The notes below the pieces were generated by a model that saw only the letters and a list, made by a program, of their open reading frames with translations, was not told where the DNA came from and did not search any database. Both the position numbers and the translations under genes were made by a program. From JAUZOB01 sp963692465 (GTDB taxonomy: Bacteria; Bacteroidota; Bacteroidia; Bacteroidales; Prolixibacteraceae), in NCBI GenBank assembly GCA_963692465.1, contig OY829943.1, forward strand, positions 1,240,001 through 1,304,000: a stretch of 64,000 nt of DNA, read 5' to 3'. This document shows positions 53,629 through 61,017 of the stretch, piece by piece. Position 1 is the first letter of the stretch; each line of letters starts with the position of its first letter.

Positions 53629-55113
53629 TTAATTCAACAGGTTCTTTTTCTTGAAAAAGTTTTTAATTTTTTTAAAGAATTCCATGTAGACCTCACTATT
53701 CATCAGACTGGAATCAGTAACTGCTTTATAAGTAAGGAAAACACCCACAGCTACGAAAATGATGGAAGAAAGCCACATTCCGCTCCACGCATCCCACATA
53801 CCTTCCCGAGCGAATTTTTCTCCAGTCATTGAAACGATGTAATAGAGAATAAACAGCAACACCGAGATTACAACCGGCATTCCGAATCCGCCTTTTCGAA
53901 TAATAGCACCGAGAGGGGCGCCGATAAAGAAAAAGATCAAACAAGCGAAAGCGATTGAAAATTTCCGGTGCCATTCTAATGCGACTTTAGCCACATCAAT
54001 CTTAGAACCAAGAATTTCAGGTTCCCGCATTGAGAGTTCCTGCAGATTATTTCTCGCCGTTGACATTGACGCTTGCAACGCCATCATCTTTTCTGGATTG
54101 GGAAGTTTTTTAAACAATTCATCGAGATCAACCGTTTTATTTGGGTTTCCCATAAAGGCACTAAACTGTTTATTTTTTAGCGGATTAGACGGTACATTGT
54201 TATATAGTCTGCGTTTAACCGGCTCCGGATAGCTAAGGCTCAAGGCATAATCCGCCCGTACTTTATTGTAGAAATTGTCTCTCAGAGAATCCTCCTGATG
54301 CGACAGTTCGCTAATACTAAGCATTTTATGAAATCCATGCAACATACCCTCATTCATGCGGGTAAAGTTAAACCCTGCAACCGGGCATAAGATAGTCTGC
54401 TTTTTAAATCGGCCCTGACCAAATGGAAAATTCTTTTTCAACGCAGATTGTTGTGATTTCAACTCCGCATAATTAACCCCACGATACAAAGTAATAATAA
54501 GGTTCTGTCGGTCACTCGTCATTTCAATTCTTCCTGAATCAGCAAGAATAACCTGATTATTTCCACTTTGATTACGATGGTCGTAAATCATTACCCCTTT
54601 TAAGATATTACGTTCTTTAATGAACCGGTCGACCTTGATACTAAAGTCCGCGACATCACTATTGAATATTCCCTCTTTAATAACCATCTCCGGATTCTGC
54701 GATCGAAGTCCCAGCATAAGAGAGAATAGCTTTAGATTAACAACAGGAAGAACATTGTTGGCAAAGATAAAAGCGCCGATACTCAATACAACAGCGAAGA
54801 TAGCCAGTGGCCGCATAATTCGATATAGAGAAATTCCGGCAGCTTTAAGAGCAATCAATTCATAATGCTCACCCAGATTTCCGAAAGTCATTAATGAAGC
54901 CAATAAGACAGCAAGGATCAAAGCCATAGGGACTAATGAAGCCATTGCGTATAAAAAGACCTCGGCAACAATATGAACAGGAAGACCTTTCCCCACCAAA
55001 TCATCGATATGCTTCCACAAAAACTGCATCAATAAGACAAAGATGCAGATAAAGAAGGTCATAAAGAAAGGGCCCAGGAAACTCTTAATAATAAAAAGGT
55101 GTAATCGTTTCAT
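53629..55113 (-). CDS. LptF/LptG-family lipopolysaccharide export permease
   Basis: 494 residues. Six membrane segments in two sets of three (about 1-115 and 385-480) flank a large periplasmic beta-jellyroll domain, as in YjgP/YjgQ. Signatures: LHLFIIKSFLGPFFMTFFIC, MALILAVLLASLMTFGNLGE, ELIALKAAGISLYRIMRPL, and FFIGAPLGAIIRKGGFGMPV. Works with the LptB ATPase to extract LPS from the inner membrane. Whether LptF or LptG cannot be decided. Confidence 0.92.
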   Translation of the reverse strand: MKRLHLFIIKSFLGPFFMTFFICIFVLLMQFLWKHIDDLVGKGLPVHIVAEVFLYAMASLVPMALILAVLLASLMTFGNLGEHYELIALKAAGISLYRIMRPLAIFAVVLSIGAFIFANNVLPVVNLKLFSLMLGLRSQNPEMVIKEGIFNSDVADFSIKVDRFIKERNILKGVMIYDHRNQSGNNQVILADSGRIEMTSDRQNLIITLYRGVNYAELKSQQSALKKNFPFGQGRFKKQTILCPVAGFNFTRMNEGMLHGFHKMLSISELSHQEDSLRDNFYNKVRADYALSLSYPEPVKRRLYNNVPSNPLKNKQFSAFMGNPNKTVDLDELFKKLPNPEKMMALQASMSTARNNLQELSMREPEILGSKIDVAKVALEWHRKFSIAFACLIFFFIGAPLGAIIRKGGFGMPVVISVLLFILYYIVSMTGEKFAREGMWDAWSGMWLSSIIFVAVGVFLTYKAVTDSSLMNSEVYMEFFKKIKNFFKKKNLLN

Positions 55114-55171
55114 TGACGTAACAGCTCATTAAACGGCTACAAAACTAAACTATTTTAGTAAAAAAATAGGA

Positions 55172-55552
55172 TTACAATCCAATTACTCTCTTTAGTCCGC
55201 CAATCTGTCGGTTCCAAAGCTCTTTAGACTCGTCTTTTTCTTCCGGTTCAACAAAATCAGTCACAATCAACGACACATCTCCGGTCAATTCATCAGGAAC
55301 AATTTGGAAATCGAAATAACAATCTTCGGGAGTATCAAGCCATCTGAATCGGATCTGCTTTCCCTCACGGTCAATGAGTTTTTCTGCAACATGCTCACTT
55401 TCATCCCAGTAAAAGCTAAAACGGTCGTCTTTCACCCTCACACTCTCAGCGAACCACTCAGCCAGGCCGGAAGCATTACTTAATCTGCTGTATAATAATT
55501 TCGGGCTGCAACTAAACAAGTATTCGAGCTGTATTTTTTCTCTCTCTGCCAT
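55172..55552 (-). CDS. START-like (SRPBCC) domain protein
   Basis: 126 residues from ATG at 55552. Helix-grip fold pattern: IQLEYLFSCSPKLLYSRLSN, GLAEWFAESVRV, IRFRWLDTPEDCYFDFQIV, and a terminal helix (NRQIGGLKRVIGL). This standalone START-like protein is common in Bacteroidota, with no known function. It lies 58 bases upstream of lptF/G on the same strand. Confidence 0.88.
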   Translation of the reverse strand: MAEREKIQLEYLFSCSPKLLYSRLSNASGLAEWFAESVRVKDDRFSFYWDESEHVAEKLIDREGKQIRFRWLDTPEDCYFDFQIVPDELTGDVSLIVTDFVEPEEKDESKELWNRQIGGLKRVIGL

Positions 55553-55656
55553 AAAACACAAATAATGTACTTCTGCAATATACCAATTACCAATCGAAAT
55601 ACCAATCAGATAAGGAAAGAGGCGCTCATTTTTCCTATTTTTTCACAAAGAACACT

Positions 55657-55686
55657 TTCGGTTAAATGAAAAAAAACCTATATTTG
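55657..55686 (+). promoter_or_regulatory. Promoter of tRNA-Met
   Basis: TTC (one mismatch to TTG) at 55657-55659, a 19-base spacer and TATATTTG at 55679-55686, identical to the tRNA-Val box. The tRNA begins 17 bases downstream. Confidence 0.75.
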
Positions 55687-55703
55687 CACCGCTAAAATCA
55701 GAT

Positions 55704-55777
55704 GGCGAGGTAGCTCAGCTGGTTAGAGCGCATGATTCATAATCATGAGGTCGTCGGATCATGCCCGACTCTCGCTA
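55704..55777 (+). tRNA. tRNA-Met (anticodon CAT), elongator-type
   Basis: 74 bases: acceptor GGCGAGG pairs with TCTCGCT (two G-T pairs), D-arm GCTC..GAGC, anticodon stem CATGA/TCATG with loop TTCATAA, perfect T-stem GTCGG/CCGAC. The first pair is G-T, not the C-A mismatch of initiators, so I call it an elongator. The T-loop is ATCATGC instead of TTCRANY. CCA is not encoded. It marks the left border of the accessory region. Confidence 0.93.
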
Positions 55778-55788
55778 CATTAAAAATC

Positions 55789-55826
55789 AAGGAGTTATGG
55801 AAGTTAAATTCCGTAATTCCTTTTTT
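55789..55826 (+). terminator. Terminator of tRNA-Met
   Basis: AAGGAGTTATGGAA pairs with TTCCGTAATTCCTT (two wobbles) around a 6-base loop, then six T. It begins 12 bases beyond the tRNA. Confidence 0.85.
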
Positions 55827-56116
55827 CTTGCCCGAAACTTGCCTGACTTTTGTTAAAATCACCGATTTTTAGTGAAAGATTTCCATACAGAAAATGGATA
55901 AGATCGGTGGTAATTTTGATATTAGAATGGTGGGAATTCACTCCGACCTTGCCTGTTTTACGCTCCCGAGGGAAAAGGTTTCTACAATTAGAATAGTTCA
56001 AGAGAGGCTTATCGAACTCTGTTTTTCATCGAACAACTTCTCCCGAAACCTACATCTATGCTTTCTCTTTCTTCTATCGGTCGGGGCCGTTCATCATACT
56101 TATACTGACAACACCC
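55827..56116. other. Island left edge: repeat remnant, no gene
   Basis: About 290 bases between the tRNA-Met terminator and the secreted orphan. It holds a repeat copy (55894-55993). A plus-strand frame of about 100 codons crosses it, but its composition is unlike a gene and the homologous repeat copies break the frame, so I do not call it coding. Confidence 0.6.
55894..55993 (+). repeat. Island repeat, copy A (5' part)
   Basis: 55918-55993 is nearly identical to 59583-59657 by eye (about 88%; shared blocks AATTCACTCCGAC, TTGCCTGTTTTA, TTTCTACAATTAGAA). Preceding ATGGATAA..ATC and AATTTT..GATATT bases also align with copy B after a deletion. Lies 123 bases from the 3' end of the minus-strand orphan gene. 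Confidence 0.7.
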
Positions 56117-56554
56117 TTATTGCCAAAGTATCTTTAACGTCTTTTGATATTCCCAATTTTTATTCTTTTTATCATATATCAATCGAACAAGCCTTTCATC
56201 ATACCTAGAGGCAACCCGATATACCATATCACCTGAACCTTTAGAAATTATTACCACTTTTAATTTCAATGTTATCTCTCTTGGATTAATAGACATTACA
56301 TCAAATGATACATCGTATACATTTTTTCTTTGCAAGGTTTCTTCAAACGCCTTCTTATCTATAAAACATATTTCATTATCATTTTCTTTCTTTCTGGTTT
56401 TAATAAAACTATACTTCATCTCTCTATTTTCCACGTACAAAGTATCTTCTTCTGGAAGATATATTTTCCGTATAACATCATCAATATAAATACATTGACA
56501 ATAAGAATACGAAGGGAAAAGCAGCATTAATATTATGAGACACAATCGATTCAT
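56117..56554 (-). CDS. Exported hypothetical protein
   Basis: 145 residues with a clear signal peptide (residues 1-19, LCLIILMLLFPSYSYC). The mature part is rich in beta-forming and charged residues, ending ..NKNWEYQKTLKILWQ. No family recognised. AT-rich codon use differs from the core genes to the left. It may be an immunity or surface-associated orphan; nothing in the sequence shows which. It is separated by 96 bases from the IS21 element and precedes it in no operon. Confidence 0.7.
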   Translation of the reverse strand: MNRLCLIILMLLFPSYSYCQCIYIDDVIRKIYLPEEDTLYVENREMKYSFIKTRKKENDNEICFIDKKAFEETLQRKNVYDVSFDVMSINPREITLKLKVVIISKGSGDMVYRVASRYDERLVRLIYDKKNKNWEYQKTLKILWQ

Positions 56555-56745
56555 ATCCTATCCATAATCAATATTGGTCCAACAACTTACAAGTTTCACA
56601 ACTTTAATCCGACTCAATCTATCTTTTCAGATTCTGCCAAAACGTTTAAGTGAGTATTCCGGCGAAGCAGCGCCAGTGTACCGCTCGAAGCGGCGCCACC
56701 TAAACGGGGCAGATTTGTAATACAATATTAAACAATTTCAGCTAA

Positions 56746-57480
56746 CTATTTTACTGTTTTTTTCTTTCTCAATGACTCCCCTTTAAGTTCAAACCGGGAA
56801 GCATTTTCTGACAATCTGTCCATAATAGCATCGGCAACGGTAGACTCTCCGATATAGGGATGCCATTTATCCACAGGAAGCTGGGAAGCGATCAGTGTTG
56901 ATTTCTTACCATAGCGATCTTCAAGCATCTGGAGCAAAGCAAGACGGGCGATATTATTCATCGGTTGCAACCCAAAATCGTCAAGGATAAGCAATTGTAC
57001 TTTTTCAATCTGGTTAAGCAATTTGATGTAAGTGCCATCAAGTTTGGATTGTGCGATTCGTTCCAGAAAGCGGGTCATTCCAAAATAAAGCGTTTTATAT
57101 CCAAACGAACAGGCTTGTCGGCCAATGGCACAGGCCAAATAGCTCTTCCCGCATCCTGTAGCTCCGGTAATGAGGATGTTTTCAGAGCGTTCGATAAAGC
57201 CACCATCAGCAATGGAGAGAAGGTTCTCCTGAGAGAGGTTCCTCCCCGGATTACAGTAAACCTGTTCCAAAACAGCATTGTATCGCAGTTTGCTTTGTTT
57301 CAGGTAAGTTTCGGTTCTGAGTTGTAAACGATATTGTGCCTCTGCTTCGGTAAGGCGGGCGATAAACTGGTGGATGGAAGGCTGTTCCTGTACCGGCAAT
57401 GATAGCACGGCCTGATAGGCATCAGCCATTCCATGTAGTTTTAACTGATTGAGTTGATCCAATGTAAGTTGATGATTCAT
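56746..57480 (-). CDS. istB: IS21-family helper ATPase IstB
   Basis: 244 residues. DnaC-like AAA+ ATPase: Walker A ITGATGCGKSYLACAIGRQA, Walker B VQLLILDDFGLQPM, and arginine-finger region DRLSENASRFELKG. It assembles with IstA and promotes target DNA bending. It starts 20 bases after istA. No frameshift. Confidence 0.96.
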   Translation of the reverse strand: MNHQLTLDQLNQLKLHGMADAYQAVLSLPVQEQPSIHQFIARLTEAEAQYRLQLRTETYLKQSKLRYNAVLEQVYCNPGRNLSQENLLSIADGGFIERSENILITGATGCGKSYLACAIGRQACSFGYKTLYFGMTRFLERIAQSKLDGTYIKLLNQIEKVQLLILDDFGLQPMNNIARLALLQMLEDRYGKKSTLIASQLPVDKWHPYIGESTVADAIMDRLSENASRFELKGESLRKKKTVK

Positions 57481-57500
57481 TCTTATTGTTTTTTAAAGGG

Positions 57501-59066
57501 TTAATGATAAGCTTGACAACCTCGTATGTTTTCATGATCCGGAATCGGAGACAACAACGCTGATTGATTTTCATCCTGCTGCTTATCCAGATTGTTGATT
57601 AATATATTTTCTATCATCCGGTAACTTATTCGTGGAGATGGCAATGCCCGCTTACAGGCATTCTCGAAGCGTTCTTTACCATACAGATCAGCAATGCGCA
57701 ATAACCCGATACAGGACCGATAGGTCTGTTCTGCAAAGGTTTTGGAGGCAAGCATACGGGTAAAGATCTCACGGGAGTTTTCACCGATCTGCTGTGCCCG
57801 GTTTAAAAAATAGTCTGAGTCCCATCCCTGCGTTTCATCATATCTCCGGTGGGATTCTGGCATATGTTCCTTCAATGTAGTATATCCGTATTTGCCGTGA
57901 TGTCGTTTGTGGATGGCTATTCGCTGTTGTCCCAGGTAAATCTCTACTTCTTCATAATCATAAACAAGAACAACCCGTTTGCCAATATACTGGTAGGGAA
58001 CACTGTACTGATGCCAGTCTTCACCCAATATAACATGGTAATTCTTCTGTACTTTTGCTTTGGTAGTGTGTTTAACTACAAAGGGTTCGGAGGGTAGTTC
58101 ATAAAGAAGAGGCTTTTCCTTTTCGATAAATCGATCATAGCGGCTGTATGTCCGGTTTTGCATGAGCATGTGGTTATGAGCATCACAACGATCCATGATG
58201 TGGGCATTAAGCTCTGCCAAACTATGAAACGATTCATTCCGTAGGGGTGCATAGATCCGCATATAAGCCACGTTCACCGTGCTCTCGACCGAAGGCTTAT
58301 CTTTGGGATGAAACACTCTGGCTGCCGTCAGATTCATGTTGTAATGAACCGCCCACTGCTCACATACTGTTGTAAATGAAGGTTCGTAGCGATTACTCTT
58401 TGAAACGTATTGTTTCATGTTGTCGCTCAAGGCATTCTTAGGAACTCCGCCCAAATAACTCAGGCAACGCCCCAGGGCAGCGAACATAAACTCCTGTGTG
58501 GCTGATGGCAGGGCTTCAATGTAGGTATAGCCACTATAGGGAAGAACACAGATTAATATCGGACATTGGACGATCTCTCCGGTGATACAATCAATGTAAC
58601 TCATTTTCTTCCCCGCAAAATCAATTTGGATGATGTCTCCGGGCAGGTGTTCAAAATGCATGGTCGCTCCGTTTTTCTTTTGATAATCAGTTAAGTGTTC
58701 GCAAAACTGAGAGTAACCATAACCATCTGGTTCTTCTTTACGATACTCTTCCCATAATAACCGTTTGGTTACACCGATCCGGTTTAATTCCTTTTGATAT
58801 CCGGGAAGTTTATCTAGAAGATACTGTTGCCTCGGATCTCTTTTGGATTCGTTTCGGAGAGGATACATCCGAACTAATAATTGGGCATCCGGTAATTGAA
58901 GCAACTCTGAAAGTCCCTTATCTGACTGGTTGATACGATCAATATATTTATCTATCGTATGTCGTCCGGAATGAAGTATCTGAGCGATTGACCGCTTTGA
59001 TTCTCCTTTTTCAAGTAATTGCAATATGTGTCTGATCTGTAACATAGTAATAGGAATATAAGCCAT
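57501..59066 (-). CDS. istA: IS21-family transposase IstA
   Basis: 521 residues. N-terminal helix-turn-helix (LLEKGESKRSIAQILHSGRH), DDE catalytic core: GDIIQIDFAGKKMSYID (first Asp), GGVPKNALSDNMKQYV (second Asp) and KPSVESTVNVAYMRIY (Glu), then C-terminal beta-barrel (HQYSVPYQYIGKRVVLVYDY). Full length and intact. Confidence 0.96.
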   Translation of the reverse strand: MAYIPITMLQIRHILQLLEKGESKRSIAQILHSGRHTIDKYIDRINQSDKGLSELLQLPDAQLLVRMYPLRNESKRDPRQQYLLDKLPGYQKELNRIGVTKRLLWEEYRKEEPDGYGYSQFCEHLTDYQKKNGATMHFEHLPGDIIQIDFAGKKMSYIDCITGEIVQCPILICVLPYSGYTYIEALPSATQEFMFAALGRCLSYLGGVPKNALSDNMKQYVSKSNRYEPSFTTVCEQWAVHYNMNLTAARVFHPKDKPSVESTVNVAYMRIYAPLRNESFHSLAELNAHIMDRCDAHNHMLMQNRTYSRYDRFIEKEKPLLYELPSEPFVVKHTTKAKVQKNYHVILGEDWHQYSVPYQYIGKRVVLVYDYEEVEIYLGQQRIAIHKRHHGKYGYTTLKEHMPESHRRYDETQGWDSDYFLNRAQQIGENSREIFTRMLASKTFAEQTYRSCIGLLRIADLYGKERFENACKRALPSPRISYRMIENILINNLDKQQDENQSALLSPIPDHENIRGCQAYH

Positions 59067-59475
59067 CGCATCTTTTTGTTCAAAAGATACCTGGTTATTG
59101 TTACAAATCTTCCCTGTTTTGTCTTTTGGGGTGGCGCCGCTTGTGCCGGATTGTCAGGTCTTGTTTCTGACGCTTGCTTTTCTAAAATATCCCTAAATAA
59201 ACAACCCTGTTAAGTGGCGCCGCTTCGATCGGAACTCCTGGCGCCGCTTCATCCGGTAGGGGTGGCGCCGCTTGACCGGAATATTCAGTTTAAGTGGTAG
59301 AGACAGTGGATATCCCCATCAAAAAGAGACAAAGAGTTAAGCAGCAACTTCATTTAAATATTTATTCATATAATATTGTTCCCAAAATTCTGTATTTCCA
59401 ATCTAAATTATGACAAAAAGTTAAGAGATGAAAATCTTATTTTCAAATATTATCCTCGAAAAATAGAAGCCGGTG

Positions 59476-59583
59476 ATGGTTGATCCTGATCATCGCATCG
59501 AATGGCAGGAGGATATCCCCGGAACCATGGATAAATCCGATTCTTTAATAAAAACTCTTCAACAAGAAAATGAAGAATTTTAG
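59476..59583 (+). pseudogene. Short coding remnant, 35 codons
   Basis: MVDPDHRIEWQEDIPGTM.. ending QQENEEF then TAG: composition and a coiled-coil-like tail look like part of a real protein, but nothing joins it to a longer frame. It could be the end of an eroded transposase or surface protein. The stop codon overlaps the start of repeat copy B. Confidence 0.25.
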
Positions 59584-59844
59584 ATATTGGAATGGAGGTA
59601 ATTCACTCCGACGTTGCCTGTTTTAGGCCCCCGAGGAAAAGATTTCTACAATTAGAAACGCCCTTTTTTATACTTATCAAGTGGGCTTAGATTTGGGAAT
59701 CGTTCAAATTTGGGTCATCATCAAAATCAATTGATCGTTTATTTCTAAACGAATATTTCAAAGAAACTGTCTTCCTTTTTCGAATGACTTATGACAACGT
59801 TGCGTTATCCCTTACCTTCATGTCCGGCTAAAGTTGTCAACTCC
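59583..59844 (+). repeat. Island repeat, copy B (longest, about 260 bases)
   Basis: The left part matches copy A (59583-59657), the middle matches copy C (59623-59754), and the right part matches copy D (about 59730-59844). Landmarks: GGAAAAGATTTC, ACGCCCTTTTTTATACTTAT, a CGTTTA..TAAACG hairpin, and TTATCCCTTA..TCCGGCTAAAGTTG. It ends 13 bases from the 3' end of the minus-strand gene at 59858. Confidence 0.7.
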
Positions 59845-59857
59845 AAAGCCAATGTTT

Positions 59858-60169
59858 TTATTTGTACTCTTTCCTACAATAAACTATACCATCCATAATA
59901 TCTAACTGAGATATCAGCTCGTCTGAATAGCAACACTCCTCCTTAATTTTGTCGAAATCCGAATATTTAAAATTAGATATAAATTCTGTCATGACAATTT
60001 CCACATTTTCGTTATCTTCTTCTGTTGGTTCTCTATCAAGATAATATCTCAAGACAAAATGCTTATTTTTCGGGATATACTTATAGACAACAACCCTGAT
60101 TGCTGGATAAATCTCCCCTATGAGTGAAGATTGTAAAGCCAATAAAATTTCTTCTCTATTTATTTCCAT
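59858..60169 (-). CDS. Small hypothetical protein, immunity-protein-like
   Basis: 103 residues from ATG at 60169 (MEINREEILLALQSSL); the open frame extends to 60235 but the upstream part is unlike protein. Acidic; pattern of IRVVVYKYIPKNKHFVLRYY then LDREPTEEDNENVEIVMTEF resembles small immunity proteins found beside polymorphic toxins, where a strand pair is followed by an EED-rich turn and helix. No toxin gene is adjacent. The family is not identified; the resemblance is a weak inference. It lies between repeat copies B and C. Confidence 0.65.
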   Translation of the reverse strand: MEINREEILLALQSSLIGEIYPAIRVVVYKYIPKNKHFVLRYYLDREPTEEDNENVEIVMTEFISNFKYSDFDKIKEECCYSDELISQLDIMDGIVYCRKEYK

Positions 60170-60250
60170 TACACTAATATTGAATAGGACTTGCAGGAAC
60201 AATATGTGCTCCATTTTTACCATAATGAACTGCACCGAAACGAGTCGGAT

Positions 60251-60370
60251 GTAGGCTCCTGAAGGAAAAGATTTCCATAATTAGAGACGCCCTTTTTATA
60301 CTTATCAAGTGGTCTAATTTTTGGGAGGAGATCATTTTTTGTTTGTCAAAATCCGTTTATTTTTAAACGA
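60251..60370 (+). repeat. Island repeat, copy C (middle part)
   Basis: Aligns with 59623-59754: shared AGGAAAAGATTTC, AATTAGA.ACGCCCTTTTT, ATACTTATCAAGTGG and CGTTTATTT.TAAACGAAT. It ends 56 bases from the 3' end of the HEPN gene. 5' and 3' portions found in copy B are missing. Confidence 0.7.
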
Positions 60371-60426
60371 ATCATTACCGATGAACTTTTCACCATGCGG
60401 ATAAATTCAATTTTTCACCGGGATAT

Positions 60427-61017
60427 TCATACATGCAAGCAGATTAATCTGTCTATATTCTCAATGTAACTTGAAATCGCATTTATATTTTGTTGTAAAT
60501 CATTATTAGATACATCAGAGGCATCATCATTATAATGAACAATTTTATTTCTTTTTATTACGATTGTATTTATCAAATCTTTTTGATTTCTAAATATTTC
60601 ATCTTTATCTAATTCCATTCCAAATTTTTTAAATAAATCTTTGGTTCTATATGGATTCCCTGAGATGAAATCATCAAGCTCTCTTTTATTAATTTTAATT
60701 TTAAAATCCTCATATTTGAAATCATTCTCTTTGAATTCCATTTTAATATTTAGGCTCCACTTTATTAAATTATGGGGTAGTTTAGCATCCATCAGTTTAA
60801 CATTCGTTTCTTCAATTATTACCATTAATGCATCTTTTAGATATGCTTCAAGGTAGGCACACATAATTACAAGGAATGATTTGGTAAAAAAATTAGCATT
60901 AGATTGAAAGTAATCATCAGGTACATCTGAAACAATTCTTTGATTTGCTATTTTTATAATTTCCGTAAGTTTATTTAGCTGAGTTATGTATACCTCTTTA
61001 TATGGTGTTTTATTCAT
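60427..61017 (-). CDS. HEPN-domain protein (MAE_28990-like), putative RNase
   Basis: 196 residues from ATG at 61017 (a GTG three codons earlier is in frame). All-helical with the HEPN hallmark KRNKIVHYND, an R-X4-H motif (Arg156, His161) near the C-terminus, plus a conserved acidic/aromatic helix in the middle (FLVIMCAYLEAYLKDALM). HEPN proteins with intact RX4-6H are usually ribonucleases of toxin-antitoxin or abortive-infection systems. The start overlaps the stop of the DUF262 gene (ATGAATAA), showing translational coupling. Highly AT-rich codon use suggests transfer. Confidence 0.8.
   Translation of the reverse strand: MNKTPYKEVYITQLNKLTEIIKIANQRIVSDVPDDYFQSNANFFTKSFLVIMCAYLEAYLKDALMVIIEETNVKLMDAKLPHNLIKWSLNIKMEFKENDFKYEDFKIKINKRELDDFISGNPYRTKDLFKKFGMELDKDEIFRNQKDLINTIVIKRNKIVHYNDDASDVSNNDLQQNINAISSYIENIDRLICLHV

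Larger units (their letters stand above)
56651..59287 (-). mobile_element. Complete IS21-family insertion sequence
   Basis: 2,637 bases bounded by inverted ends TGAGTATTCCGGCGAAGC (left) and, read inward from the right end, TGAATATTCCGGTCAAGC. It is flanked by the direct repeat GTTTAAG (56644-56650 and 59288-59294), a 7-bp target duplication. Inner repeats of the TGGCGCCGCTT unit are typical for the family: one at left (56688-56700) plus a degenerate terminal one, and four at right (59130-59142, 59214-59225, 59239-59249, 59261-59273). It carries istA and istB on the minus strand, both intact, so it may be active. Confidence 0.95.
59288..59857. other. Repeat-rich gap between IS21 and an orphan gene
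   Basis: 570 bases with no complete gene. It contains a short plus-strand frame (59476-59583, 35 codons, ATG-initiated, ending ..LIKTLQQENEEF) that looks like a remnant of coding sequence, followed at once by the full-length island repeat (copy B). Confidence 0.6.

Noticed and set aside
55894..56208. 104-codon plus-strand frame after tRNA-Met
   Set aside because: It crosses repeat copy A and then the antisense of another gene; the homologous copy B has stops in this frame, and composition is not protein-like.
59803..59844. Reading the repeat's 3' part (CAACTTTAGCCGGAC on the minus strand) as a classic integron attC site
   Set aside because: I could not find the paired core-site motifs (GTTRRRY and RYYYAAC) at matching ends; kept only as an open alternative in the findings.
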